64,000 nt of DNA, taken from Bombella intestini. Lineage in GTDB: Bacteria; Pseudomonadota; Alphaproteobacteria; Acetobacterales; Acetobacteraceae. Positions 27,928-36,748 of this stretch are shown one piece after another. The notes under the pieces are model-generated. The model was not told the DNA's origin, searched no databases, and saw only the letters and a list, made by a program, of their open reading frames with translations. Location: positions 1 through 64,000 of the forward strand of contig NZ_JATM01000003.1 of assembly GCF_002003665.1 (NCBI RefSeq). The letters run 5' to 3'. The translations under genes and the position numbers were made by a program. Position 1 is the stretch's first letter. Every line of letters starts with the position of its first letter.

Positions 27928-29031
27928 TCAGCTAATGAGGCTCGCCAGCAGGGCATCAGCATCTTCCGGCCGGGTGTAGAAGCTGGTGACGAAGCGGACC
28001 AACTTGCCCGGTACACCTTGCGGGGTGGGGTAGGTGTAAAACTGATAGCCCTCGGCATGGAGCTGTTCTACCTGTGCTTCTGGCAGGACAGCGAAAATCT
28101 CGTTGCTTTCCGTAGCGAATGGAAGATTGACGGCAGGGTGTTTATACAGACCGTGGCGCAGACGCTGGCACATCGCATTAGCGTGACGGCAGTTTTCCAG
28201 CCAGAGATCATCTTTCAGCAGGGCAAGAAGCTGCGCTGCCATAAAACGCTGTTTGGACCATAGATGCCCACCCCGCTTGATACGGCGTGCCATGCTATCC
28301 ACCATGGGGCGGGTTTGGTCGTTGAGGAAGAAGACAATGGCCTCCGCTGCCATGGCCCCAGCTTTTGTACCGCCGAAGCTCAGCACATCTATGCCGGCTT
28401 TCCATGTGGTATCGGCGGGGCTGCAATTCAGATGAGCAATGGCATTACCCAGACGGGAACCGTCCATATGGACGGTCAAGCCATACTCATGGGCAACTTC
28501 AGACAGGGCAGCAATGGTGGTGCAGGGATAGGTCGTGCCCCATTCAGTAGCCTGCGTGATGGAGAGTGCGGTGAAAGGGGGAGCCAGAACCCCCTTGGAG
28601 CGGTTTTGCTGAAGTGTCGGTGCTAGACCTGCCGGGTCCATCCGCCCTTCTGGTGAAGGGATGCCAACGAGTTTTGCCCCTTGAGTAAAGAATTCAGGGG
28701 CGCCCCCTTCTTCATTATTGATGTGGGCACTTTGGTCGCACAGCACGCTTCCATAGGGGGGCACCATGGCAGAGAGGGCGAGAGAGTTGGTTGCTGTACC
28801 CGTCGCAACGGGGAAGACGGCTACCTCCGCCTCGAACACCTCACCGAAACGCTGGTTCAGCGTTAGCGAGAGGTCATCATGACCATAGGAAGGAACATTG
28901 CCCGTATTGGCATCAGCGATGGCCTGCATGACAGCCGGGCAGGCAGGAGTTACATTATCGCTGGCGAAATTCTTGCGTAGATCATCACGCACGAGGTGAG
29001 TTCCTTCATCCTTGCTGGAGGGGCTGCCCAT
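27928..29031 (-). CDS. ltaA: Low-specificity L-threonine aldolase
   Basis: A 367-aa PLP enzyme that splits threonine or allo-threonine into glycine and acetaldehyde. The PLP Schiff-base lysine is Lys223 in SFGGTKAGAM, and the ring-binding Asp190 is in HMDGSRLGNA. FASDNVTPACPAVM and ATGTATNSLAL are family features. AGGAA precedes the ATG by 7 nt. The gene is convergent with the porin, whose stop lies 12 bp from its own, and its start region faces folD divergently. A glycine-forming enzyme beside folate-carbon FolD is a plausible one-carbon link. Confidence 0.92.
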   Translation of the reverse strand: MGSPSSKDEGTHLVRDDLRKNFASDNVTPACPAVMQAIADANTGNVPSYGHDDLSLTLNQRFGEVFEAEVAVFPVATGTATNSLALSAMVPPYGSVLCDQSAHINNEEGGAPEFFTQGAKLVGIPSPEGRMDPAGLAPTLQQNRSKGVLAPPFTALSITQATEWGTTYPCTTIAALSEVAHEYGLTVHMDGSRLGNAIAHLNCSPADTTWKAGIDVLSFGGTKAGAMAAEAIVFFLNDQTRPMVDSMARRIKRGGHLWSKQRFMAAQLLALLKDDLWLENCRHANAMCQRLRHGLYKHPAVNLPFATESNEIFAVLPEAQVEQLHAEGYQFYTYPTPQGVPGKLVRFVTSFYTRPEDADALLASLIS

Positions 29032-29133
29032 TTCTGGTTCCTAGTCTCTAGCGTAAAGATCAGGTCTTGTCATGTCTTGTCCAATGGGCATAGAGAGGCG
29101 GGAAACACCGGTTTTGGCAGAGAGAGTACGTTC

Positions 29134-30045
29134 ATGACAGCATCATCCACCGTACATGCAGGCGGTAAGGCAGAACTGATTGATGGTAAGGCCATGGCGG
29201 CCAGAATGACAGATGAAATCCGTGGTCAGGTGGAGCAGCTGGTCGAGAAGGGGCACGAGCTGCCTGGTCTGGCTGTGGTGCTTGTCGGCAATGACCCTGC
29301 CTCGGAAGTGTACGTCAAGAACAAGGCAATTCAGACCCATCGGGCGGGGATGAAGTCCTTCATGCATATGATGCCAGAAAGCACCTCGCAGGAAGAGCTT
29401 CTGGCCCTGATTAGCGAACTGAACGCTAACCCTAAGGTAGATGGCATTCTTGTTCAGTTGCCGCTACCTCCGCAGATTGATGCTGCTATTGTGACTAATG
29501 CTATCCATCCAGATAAGGACGTGGACGGGCTGGGTGAGGTCAACACCGGTCGTTTGGCCTTGGGGATGGAGAATGGCATCGTTCCCTGCACGCCGTTGGG
29601 GTGCCTCAAGCTGTTACAGTCCGTTCATGCGGATATGACAGGGATGAAGGCTGTTGTTATCGGGGCCTCCAATCTGGTGGGTAAGCCGATGGCGCAGCTT
29701 CTGCTTAAGGCTAATTGCACTGTAACCATAGCGCATATTCATACCCGCAATATCGAAGCATTGGCGCGGGAGGCTGATATCATCGTTGTGGCCACAGGCA
29801 AGGCGGAGCTGGTGAAGGGAAGCTGGATCAAGCCCGGTGCGACTGTCATTGATGTTGGCATCACCCGTGTGCAGACCCCGGAAGGCAAGAGCCGTCTGGT
29901 TGGGGATGTGGTGTTTGAAGAGGCCAGCAAGATTGCTGGGCATATCACACCGGTGCCGGGAGGTGTCGGGCCGATGACTATTGCCTGCTTGCTGTATAAC
30001 ACGTTCCAGGCAGCGAGTCGGCGTAGAGCCTCTATAGAAGGTTGA
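29134..30045 (+). CDS. folD: Methylene-THF dehydrogenase/cyclohydrolase
   Basis: A 303-aa bifunctional enzyme interconverting methylene-, methenyl- and formyl-tetrahydrofolate. Catalytic Tyr60 and Lys64 are seen in EVYVKNKA, followed by the VDGILVQLPLP signature and the NADP-binding GASNLVGKP. PGGVGPMTIACLL closes the domain. ATG 29134 is chosen because the longer frame from 28996 adds unrelated sequence overlapping the aldolase gene. The SD is weak (AGAGAG). Confidence 0.95.
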   Translation: MTASSTVHAGGKAELIDGKAMAARMTDEIRGQVEQLVEKGHELPGLAVVLVGNDPASEVYVKNKAIQTHRAGMKSFMHMMPESTSQEELLALISELNANPKVDGILVQLPLPPQIDAAIVTNAIHPDKDVDGLGEVNTGRLALGMENGIVPCTPLGCLKLLQSVHADMTGMKAVVIGASNLVGKPMAQLLLKANCTVTIAHIHTRNIEALAREADIIVVATGKAELVKGSWIKPGATVIDVGITRVQTPEGKSRLVGDVVFEEASKIAGHITPVPGGVGPMTIACLLYNTFQAASRRRASIEG

Positions 30046-30068
30046 GGAAGGCTCTTTTCTAGCTTTGT

Positions 30069-30113
30069 CGTTATGGGCTTCTGCTTTGTGGCAGGAGCCG
30101 TAACGGTCATGAA
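30069..30113 (+). terminator. Hairpin after folD, probable terminator
   Basis: A long imperfect stem pairs 30069-30084 with 30091-30105 around a 6-nt loop (TTTGTG), using one bulge and G-U pairs. ATTTTT follows within 12 nt. It begins 23 nt after the folD stop. Confidence 0.5.
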
Positions 30114-30183
30114 TTTTTCATAAAAATGGCCATTCTGGAACAAGTGCTTGATTGTTCCATATGAATGGGATAGTTCCTTTTTG

Positions 30184-30208
30184 TATAAAGAATGACCGAT
30201 CGGTCATT
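30184..30208 (+). promoter_or_regulatory. TetR-type operator overlapping the efflux promoter
   Basis: AATGACCGATCGGTCATT (30191-30208) is a perfect 18-bp palindrome, of the form bound by TetR/AcrR-type repressors. A good -10 hexamer TATAAA sits just before it at 30184-30189, so a bound repressor would block the promoter. The efflux gene starts 98 bp downstream, and a TetR-family gene lies in the same locus at 33058. No second copy of the palindrome is seen near the TetR or OMF genes. Confidence 0.7.
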
Positions 30209-30305
30209 TTTCTTTTCAGATCATCGTTGGTCCAGTCACAGCCATGCAGGCCATAGCCAAGCTGACAGGGTGCAGGACGGATAATTTCATATTCTAGAGG
30301 TGACC

Positions 30306-31439
30306 ATGGCACAGTCCGATACACAGTCTGATACTCATTCAGCCGCACAGGGTGGCAAGGAGCAGCAGGCAGCCTCGGACCAGACAGAAAAGCCGCCTTT
30401 CAAGGATCGTGGTGCTAGGAAACTTATCCTAATCCTTATTCTGGTTATGGTTGTGCTGGGTATTGGGCTGTATTTCTTCTTCAACCGGAACAAGGTTGGA
30501 ACGGACGACGCCTATGTGACAGGTCGCAAAATTTCTATCGCAGCACATGTCAGCGGGTATGTGTCTCGCTTGCTGGTGGATGATAACCAGTTCGTCCATA
30601 AGGGCGATCTTTTGGTGCAGATTGATGGTCGGGATTATCTGGCACAGCTGCATCGGGCCGAAGCTGCCGTAGCGCAGGCTGAGGCAGATATGGTCTCCTA
30701 CGATCTGTCCTATGCTGTGGCGCAGAAGAATTATCCCGGCCAGTTGATGGCTGCTCAGGGAGCCCTTCAAGAGGCTAAGGCGCGTCTTTTCCGGGCGCAG
30801 ACGGATTATGTTCGGCAGCACCGTGTAGAGCGTGCTGCTACTACCCAGCAGAATATCGACTATGCCCGCGCTGCACTAGATGAAGCCACGGCTTCCGTCA
30901 TGCAGGCGCAGGGCCAGTTAACACAGGCTGAGCCGGTAAAGGCGAATATTGGCAATGCCTATGCCCATTACACACAGGCTCAAGCCACGTTGAAATCAGC
31001 ACAGGCAGAGTTGGAGCTAGCCCGCCAGAATGTGGACTGGATGGATATTCGAGCCCCACGGGATGGCTGGGTCTCGCAGCGTACGGTGGAGCAGGGCAAT
31101 TTCGTGCAGGTCGGGCAAGAGATGTTCTCTATCGTGGCGAAGGATGTCTGGATTGTCGCCAATTATAAGGAAACACAGCTCTCTGACATGCGCCCCGGCC
31201 AGAAGGCTGAGATTGAGGTGGATGCTTATCCTCAGCTTCATCTGAAGGGCCATGTGGATACTATACAGAGAGGGTCTGGTGAGTCTTTCAGTGCCTTCCC
31301 GCCGGAGAATGCTACGGGGAACTTTGTGAAAACCGTGCAGCGTATTCCTGTCAAAATCCTGATCGACAGCGGGCTTGATGACAAGCTGCCCCTTTCACTG
31401 GGTATGTCTGTCGAGCCAACCGTTCATGTGGGTGAGTGA
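30306..31439 (+). CDS. HlyD/EmrA-family efflux adaptor
   Basis: A 377-aa membrane-fusion protein linking the inner-membrane pump to the outer-membrane channel. ATG 30306 is preceded by AGAGG at 5 nt; a GTG at 30300 is an alternative. One TM helix (KLILILILVMVVLGIGLYFF) follows a 38-residue hydrophilic tail. The lipoyl-like half-motifs TDDAYVTGRKISIAAHVSGYV and VDDNQFVHKGDLLVQIDGRDY, a long coiled-coil hairpin rich in Ala and Gln, and the closing IRAPRDGWVSQRTVEQGNFV match EmrA. It is followed directly by the MFS gene. Confidence 0.92.
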   Translation: MAQSDTQSDTHSAAQGGKEQQAASDQTEKPPFKDRGARKLILILILVMVVLGIGLYFFFNRNKVGTDDAYVTGRKISIAAHVSGYVSRLLVDDNQFVHKGDLLVQIDGRDYLAQLHRAEAAVAQAEADMVSYDLSYAVAQKNYPGQLMAAQGALQEAKARLFRAQTDYVRQHRVERAATTQQNIDYARAALDEATASVMQAQGQLTQAEPVKANIGNAYAHYTQAQATLKSAQAELELARQNVDWMDIRAPRDGWVSQRTVEQGNFVQVGQEMFSIVAKDVWIVANYKETQLSDMRPGQKAEIEVDAYPQLHLKGHVDTIQRGSGESFSAFPPENATGNFVKTVQRIPVKILIDSGLDDKLPLSLGMSVEPTVHVGE

Positions 31440-31447
31440 GGCCGGAT

Positions 31448-33028
31448 ATGGCTGATTCATCAGTAGAAAGCCATCAGCACTGGCGGCCACGTCATAATCC
31501 ATGGCTTGTGGCCGTTGTGGTGACGTTGGCTGCCTTCATGGAGGTGCTGGACACCACCATCGTCAACGTGGCTCTGCCGCATATCGCTGGATCGCTCGGT
31601 AGTTCCTATGACGATGCCACATGGGCGTTGACATCGTATCTTGTGGCCAATGGGATCGTGCTAACAATCTCTAGCTGGCTATCCAAGAGGTTTGGGCGGA
31701 AGCGGTATTTTCTCATCTGCGTGGCGATGTTCACATTGTCCTCCTTCCTCTGTGGGCTGTCCACGTCTTTGCCGATGTTGGTGGTTTTCCGCCTGATGCA
31801 GGGTTTCTTTGGTGGTGGACTGCAACCAGTACAGCAGGCGATCATTCTCGATATTTTCCCCCCGGAGAAGCGTGGAGCTGCCTTCGGCCTGACAGCTCTG
31901 GCCATCGTGGTGGGGCCGGTTTTGGGGCCGCTGGTGGGTGGATGGTTGACAGATACCTATTCATGGCGGTGGATTTTCTACGTCAATGTGCCGTTTGGTA
32001 TTCTGACCGTTATGGCGGTGATCGCCCTTGTGGAGGACCCGCCGTGGGTGAAAGTCGTGCGAGAGCGGGTTGATGTCGTTGGTATCAGCTTGATTTCACT
32101 GGGCCTTGGCTGCCTTGAGATTATGGCTGATCGTGGTGAGGATGATGATTGGTTCGGTTCGCCCTTCATTGTGACCATGGCGGTTATAGGTGGCCTCTGC
32201 ACGCTGGGGGCTGTTATCTGGCTGCTCAAGGCTAAAAATCCCCTCCTGCGACTGAGTGTGCTGAAAGACCGCAATTTTGCCATTGGTACCTTCATGATCG
32301 GTGCGGTGGGGGTGCTGCTTTACGCATCTGCCGTGATTGTTCCGCAGTTTGCTCAGCAGGTGCAGGGGTATACAGCCACGGTTGCCGGACAGCTTATGGC
32401 ACCGGGTGGCATGGCCGTGATGGTGCTGATTCCCTTCGTGGGGATTTTGATGAAGCATGTGCAGGTTCGGTATCTTATCGGAATGGGGTTCATCTTTCTG
32501 GCTTTGTCCTGCTTCTTTGCGGCGACACTCTATTCGGATGTAGACTTCTGGTATCTGGTGCTTTGTCGTGTAAGGCAGACTGCTCCGCTGGCGTTCTTGT
32601 TCGTTCCCATTTCCACCATTGCCTATGCTACCTTGCCGCGAGAGTTGAACGGTGATGCATCGGCTTTGTTCAGCATGGTGCGGAATTATTTTGGGTCGCA
32701 GGCTATTTCGCTCTCCACGGCCGCATTGACGGAAATGCGGCAGGTCCAGCAGACAGATGTATCCGCTCATGCCATCGCTTCACGGCCGGAGTTTCGTGAT
32801 TATATATTCCATGCTCAGAAGCTCGCAGAAGCGCATGGCCTAGCACCGTTGCGTGCTCATGCCTTTGCGGTAGCCCATATGTATCAGGAGTTCATGCGGC
32901 AGGTAGCCATGCTGGCCTATAACCAGCTCTTCAATGTTTTGGGGATCATGGCCCTGTGTGTCGTGCCATTCTGTTTCCTCATGTCCCCGATGAAGGGCGG
33001 CGGTCATGGGGGAGGAGGCGGCCATTGA
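31448..33028 (+). CDS. DHA2-family (EmrB/QacA) multidrug MFS transporter
   Basis: A 526-aa proton-coupled drug exporter with about 14 predicted TM helices. ATG 31448 has GTGAGG upstream; a GTG at 31436, overlapping the adaptor stop, would add four residues. Helix 1 carries the DHA2 signature LDTTIVNVALPHIAGSLG, and SSWLSKRFGRKRYF is the conserved loop 2-3 motif A. The C-terminus is Gly/His-rich (KGGGHGGGGGH), which may bind metal incidentally. With the adaptor and the downstream OMF it should form a tripartite pump spanning both membranes. Confidence 0.93.
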   Translation: MADSSVESHQHWRPRHNPWLVAVVVTLAAFMEVLDTTIVNVALPHIAGSLGSSYDDATWALTSYLVANGIVLTISSWLSKRFGRKRYFLICVAMFTLSSFLCGLSTSLPMLVVFRLMQGFFGGGLQPVQQAIILDIFPPEKRGAAFGLTALAIVVGPVLGPLVGGWLTDTYSWRWIFYVNVPFGILTVMAVIALVEDPPWVKVVRERVDVVGISLISLGLGCLEIMADRGEDDDWFGSPFIVTMAVIGGLCTLGAVIWLLKAKNPLLRLSVLKDRNFAIGTFMIGAVGVLLYASAVIVPQFAQQVQGYTATVAGQLMAPGGMAVMVLIPFVGILMKHVQVRYLIGMGFIFLALSCFFAATLYSDVDFWYLVLCRVRQTAPLAFLFVPISTIAYATLPRELNGDASALFSMVRNYFGSQAISLSTAALTEMRQVQQTDVSAHAIASRPEFRDYIFHAQKLAEAHGLAPLRAHAFAVAHMYQEFMRQVAMLAYNQLFNVLGIMALCVVPFCFLMSPMKGGGHGGGGGH

Positions 33029-33057
33029 GTGTTGAGACTGACCGCCTCGTGCTTCTT

Positions 33058-33702
33058 TCAGGGAGCGTACATGCGGAGGAAGCTGTCCGCTACCATGCTG
33101 GCTACGCCGTCTATGCTGGCCTGACTGGTATCCACGGGCAGGGAAAGGCGGCTCCGGTGAATGATGCGGGTTTGGCACATCGTGAGAAACTGTTCAGCAG
33201 CGAGGTCGATATCCTTGATGATGAGCTGGCCGGCGGCGTGTTTCTCCGCAAACCATTCGGAGAGACCAGTCAGCGTCCGGGAGACGCCATAATGCCAGAG
33301 CGTGTCCGCCAGATTGGGGAATTCGTTGGCTTCTGCCACAACGATGCGATAGAGGCCTATGGCTTCCGGGTCGATCATCAGAGAGATGATGGTTGCAGCA
33401 GCCTGCTCAAGGGCCGTACGCAGGTCTGGTTGCGGTGCCTGAGAGACGGATTTCAGCGTGTTGAGACGTGTGCGGCTACATTCTTCAAAAAAAGCCGTGA
33501 ACAGGTCGGCTTTGTTTTCGAAATGGTTATAGAGCGATCCCTTAGAAACACCCGCCAACTGGGCGATCTGCGACATGGATGTCCGTTCATAGCCTTGTTG
33601 GAGGAAAAGCTGTCCCGCACTTTGGAGGATCTGCTCATATTTGCTGGATGTCCCTTTGCCGTTACGGGAAGGGCGCTGGGCCGGTTGTTCGGTCTGGGTC
33701 AT
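33058..33702 (-). CDS. TetR-family repressor of the efflux locus
   Basis: A 214-aa regulator. The N-terminal HTH is clear (RTSMSQIAQLAGVSKGSLYNHFENKADLFTAFF, read in two parts around residues 35-65). The rest is a helical ligand domain. ATG 33702 is chosen with CAGGA nearby; longer frames to 33741 or 33762 lack an SD. A 290-aa plus-strand frame over the same DNA has no recognisable features and is an antisense shadow. It sits between the MFS and OMF genes and is the likely ligand-responsive repressor acting on the palindrome at 30191. Confidence 0.88.
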   Translation of the reverse strand: MTQTEQPAQRPSRNGKGTSSKYEQILQSAGQLFLQQGYERTSMSQIAQLAGVSKGSLYNHFENKADLFTAFFEECSRTRLNTLKSVSQAPQPDLRTALEQAAATIISLMIDPEAIGLYRIVVAEANEFPNLADTLWHYGVSRTLTGLSEWFAEKHAAGQLIIKDIDLAAEQFLTMCQTRIIHRSRLSLPVDTSQASIDGVASMVADSFLRMYAP

Positions 33703-33824
33703 CGTCCTGTGGAAGGGTTGCTCCTGCGTATGGGGGAGCATGATAGGCCGCCCGAGCGGCATGGTCCATATGGGCGAATCGTTTCTAGCCCGTTTTATGT
33801 TGATTATTCTTCAGGAGCTGCACT

Positions 33825-35513
33825 GTGAAAGACGCTCATTTGTTCCACTCCGTCCGTAAGGGGGCGGTGGCCCTGTCTTCACGCCGTTTTAGCCGGCAGC
33901 TTCTGTGCGGGGTGGCTTTGCTGGGATTGGGGGGGTGCCTTATGGTCGGCCCGAAGTATCATCCCCCTAAGGATTGGGCACCACCCCATTATGATCTGCA
34001 TAATGGCAGTAATCAGGCTTCCAAAGAGGCTGTGAAGGGGAACGCTCGTGGCCCGCATGGTGCCAATGCGGCACCAGAGGACAAGACAAACGAAAAGGCT
34101 TCGCCCGCCTCTGTCGTGACAGAGCTGCCTATGGCCGATGCGTGGTGGAAGACATTCCATGATGCTGAACTGACCTCTTTGGAAGGTCGTGTCGCTACAC
34201 AGAACTTATCCTTCCTGCTGGCCACGCAGAACCTGGCACAGAGCCGTGCTCAGATGATTATTGCAGGAGCAGAGCGTTTTCCCAATCTGTCAGCCTATGG
34301 AACTTATGTAAGGTCGCAGCATAGTTCCAAGCAGCTTCAGGAAATCTTTAAGCGTGTGGGTAAGGGCTTTCCTGACCTGCCCTCACAGGAGGCTAATTTC
34401 CTTCAGGGGTCTCAGGAGGCGCAGGTCCCGTTGTTGAATCAATGGCAGGATAAGATTGATGCGACCTATGAGATCGATCTTTGGGGGCGTGTAGCCTATC
34501 AGTATCGTGCGGCAAAATATCTGATGAAAATGAGTGAGGAAGAGCGGCGCAGCATCCTCATTGCTCGTCAGGCTGATATGGCCCGTGATTATCTTCAGCT
34601 GCGTGGCGACCAGAAGCGTCAGCGTATTTTAGCAGATAGTCACGCTACAGTGCAGAATCTGCTATCGTTGGCGCAGAGCCGTTATAAGAGCGGGTTGGTG
34701 ACGGAGCTGGACGTAGATAGCATGCAGGCACGCCTGCATGGCATCGAGGCGCAGCAGGCCAATCTTGATGAAACGGTAGCACGGGAACAGAACGCTATTG
34801 CTCTGCTTCTGGGTATGCCACCGCAGAGCCTGAATGAGGAACTGGGCCGGACAGCAGATGTGCCGGTTGTGCCTCCTTTTGTGCCGGCTGGTTTACCTTC
34901 TGAGCTGGCCCATCGCCGCCCGGATATTCGGGAGGCAGAAGAACATTTGAGGGAAACTGTGGCTGAAGTCGGTGAAGCCACGGCGGATTTTTATCCCAAG
35001 GTAACAGTGACGGCAGATTTTGGTTTTCAAACCCTGTCTTTCCGGGACCTTGGCTTCTGGAATGCCCGTGCGTGGAATGTCGGCCCTAGCATTTCTCTGC
35101 CTATTTTCCAGGGCGGGCGGCTTTACGGGCAGTTGCGGTTGAAGAAGGCCGAGCAGCGTGCGGCGGCTGTGGAATATCGGCAGACGGTTCTTCAGGCATG
35201 GAATGAAGTGGATAACGCTTTGCAGGCTTATCATGATGAGCAGATTCATCATGAGGGGCTGGCAAAGACTGTAGATGATGAGAAGCGGGCTCTGACATTG
35301 GCCACCAGCCAGTACCGGGCCGGGCTGGCAACTTATCTGTCTGTTTTAGAAGCGCAGGAAAAATTACAGGAGTCCCAGTTGGATTTGGCGGCGAGCGACA
35401 GTGCCTTTGCGACAGATATGGCTCGTCTTTACAATGCGCTGGGCGGCGGTTGGTCTGAGGCACTGCCTGATGAAGAGCAGGTCAGCCAAGCAGCACGACA
35501 GGCTGCGCCGTAA
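33825..35513 (+). CDS. OprM/NodT-family outer-membrane efflux lipoprotein
   Basis: A 562-aa outer-membrane channel. It starts at GTG 33825 with AGGAG 8 nt upstream. A lipoprotein signal ends at LGGC with Cys38 as the acylated residue, followed by the family start MVGPKYHPP. Two repeated efflux domains are visible, including MADAWWKTFHDAEL and RRPDIREAEEHLRETVAEVG. An unusual 50-residue charged insert (about 55-105) follows the N-terminus. It completes the HlyD-MFS pump although the TetR gene on the other strand separates them, so it needs its own promoter within 33703-33824 or readthrough. Confidence 0.92.
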   Translation: MKDAHLFHSVRKGAVALSSRRFSRQLLCGVALLGLGGCLMVGPKYHPPKDWAPPHYDLHNGSNQASKEAVKGNARGPHGANAAPEDKTNEKASPASVVTELPMADAWWKTFHDAELTSLEGRVATQNLSFLLATQNLAQSRAQMIIAGAERFPNLSAYGTYVRSQHSSKQLQEIFKRVGKGFPDLPSQEANFLQGSQEAQVPLLNQWQDKIDATYEIDLWGRVAYQYRAAKYLMKMSEEERRSILIARQADMARDYLQLRGDQKRQRILADSHATVQNLLSLAQSRYKSGLVTELDVDSMQARLHGIEAQQANLDETVAREQNAIALLLGMPPQSLNEELGRTADVPVVPPFVPAGLPSELAHRRPDIREAEEHLRETVAEVGEATADFYPKVTVTADFGFQTLSFRDLGFWNARAWNVGPSISLPIFQGGRLYGQLRLKKAEQRAAAVEYRQTVLQAWNEVDNALQAYHDEQIHHEGLAKTVDDEKRALTLATSQYRAGLATYLSVLEAQEKLQESQLDLAASDSAFATDMARLYNALGGGWSEALPDEEQVSQAARQAAP

Positions 35514-35868
35514 TAAAGGGCGTTAGGGGGGTAGAATGGATGACGCAGGGTTTCTTTGATGAGAGGCTGTGAACAGTTTTCTTTCTACCCATCTGCGACT
35601 CCTCGGTCTTTCTCATAGGAATCGCTGTCAATAGGGAGTTATCATTACTCACAGAGTTTTCCACAGGTGTAGAGCCGCAGAAAATTGCCACCTTTAGTCT
35701 GTCATGTGAGCGATTATCCACACGGTTTTTGGGAAGATATGGATTCCGCAGAGCTTTTACCGATCATGTTTATGATGGCTCTGGCAGGCAGATATAAGAA
35801 AACCGGCACGGTGACATGCCGGTTTTCTTTATAAGGGCCCCGTCTTCTGGAGAAGAGGAGAAGCCGCC
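35514..35868. other. 355-bp non-coding gap with a DnaA box
   Basis: No credible ORF is present. TTATCCACA, a perfect match to the bacterial DnaA box, lies at 35714-35722, and a one-mismatch copy TTTTCCACA lies at 35657-35665. GGGTAGAA and TTCTACCC can pair over about 45 nt around 35529-35590, which could structure the efflux mRNA 3' end. The terminator at 35798 closes the gap. Two boxes are too few to call an origin. Confidence 0.5.
35798..35827. terminator. Bidirectional terminator between OMF and yfdX genes
   Basis: GAAAACCGGCA (35798-35808) pairs perfectly with TGCCGGTTTTC (35817-35827), with an 8-nt loop. The AAAA/TTTT ends of the stem and the flanking T-rich DNA suit termination in both directions. 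It lies 42 bp past the stop of the minus-strand YfdX gene. Confidence 0.8.
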
Positions 35869-36597
35869 TTATTTCTGCTGCTGAGCGGCAGCTGTTGCTT
35901 CGGTCACGACATTCTCGGAAACGAAGACGAGCGTATTCAGCGCATCATTCAGAGCCACAGTGGCAGCATCAGGATGATGACCTTCTGCAAAAATCAGGGC
36001 ACGGTTCACAAAACCCTGAAGCTGAGCCAGCGGGGCCAGAGCGACGATGAAGTCGATGTCCTGCCCGACAACCTGCAGGGTCTGGGCGGCCTGCTGGGTC
36101 TGGCCTGCTTTCAGCTGGGCATTGGCTGTTGCCACGGCACTTTTTTTGCTGGGTTCCAGAGTGTCTGTAGCAATAACCTCACCACCAACCGGGATCCAGT
36201 CTGTCGGGCCGCTCTGGGGTGTGTGTGCGCTGGAGACAGGATGCTGGGGGGCGGGGTGCAGATCAGCTTCGGCAGCAGTGAACTGTTCACGAGCCTTGGA
36301 TGCAGCCTGAAGATGGGCCAGAGCGGCATTAAGAGCCGGTAGGGCCTGTTCGCTCTGTCCAGCGGCGAGGATCTGCTGAGCCTGCAGGATGCTCGTCATG
36401 GCCTGCTGGCCATGTTCGGACAGGTGATGAAAAGCGCGATGTTCTTTTTTGCGTTCGCTTTTTATGTGTTTGCTTGTTGCGGCAGATGCCTTGTTGGGGG
36501 CAGCCGGCGCTGCGTCATCAGCGAAAGCTGGTGCAGCCAGTGTGCCCAGACCAAAAATGGAGAGGGCGAGGCCCTTGTGCAGTGTCGTGAAGCGCAT
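35869..36597 (-). CDS. YfdX-family periplasmic stress protein
   Basis: A 242-aa exported protein with a signal peptide ending LAAPAFA-DDA. It has an Ala/Lys-rich N-terminal region and a helical body matching YfdX: SEHGQQAMTSILQAQQILAAGQ, WIPVGGEVIATDTLEPSKK and the late VALNDALNTLVFVSENVV. E. coli YfdX belongs to the EvgA acid-resistance regulon and acts in the periplasm, so a role in acetic-acid or low-pH tolerance is a sensible inference in this kind of organism. AAGGA lies 8 nt before the ATG. A possible promoter is at 36696-36724. Confidence 0.85.
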   Translation of the reverse strand: MRFTTLHKGLALSIFGLGTLAAPAFADDAAPAAPNKASAATSKHIKSERKKEHRAFHHLSEHGQQAMTSILQAQQILAAGQSEQALPALNAALAHLQAASKAREQFTAAEADLHPAPQHPVSSAHTPQSGPTDWIPVGGEVIATDTLEPSKKSAVATANAQLKAGQTQQAAQTLQVVGQDIDFIVALAPLAQLQGFVNRALIFAEGHHPDAATVALNDALNTLVFVSENVVTEATAAAQQQK

Positions 36598-36695
36598 GGG
36601 AATATCCTTAAGTCATATGATGGAGGATGGCCTGCCTCATACAGGCTGCCGCAGCTGACCCTTCTTTGAGTGACTGCTCATCCCGATACACAGTG

Positions 36696-36724
36696 ATAAC
36701 ACCCTAAAAACACTTTACGTGCAA
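36696..36724 (-). promoter_or_regulatory. Candidate sigma-70-type promoter for the YfdX gene
   Basis: Read on the minus strand, TTGCAC (36719-36724) and TGTTAT (36696-36701) are separated by exactly 17 bp and lie 99 bp upstream of the ATG. The match to consensus is only moderate (3/6 and 4/6). Confidence 0.35.
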
Positions 36725-36748
36725 CCGTTATACTGACAGTGCAGAACC

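Noticed and set aside
28996-29133. 46-residue N-terminal extension of FolD
   Set aside because: It overlaps the divergent aldolase start, has no SD, and FolD homology begins after Met at 29134.
32956-33828. 290-codon plus-strand frame over the TetR gene
   Set aside because: The minus strand has a clear TetR HTH and good start. The plus frame has no recognisable motif and overlaps the end of the MFS gene and the start of the OMF gene.
35514-35868. Chromosome replication origin
   Set aside because: Only one perfect and one imperfect DnaA box, no clear AT-rich unwinding element and no origin-linked genes nearby.
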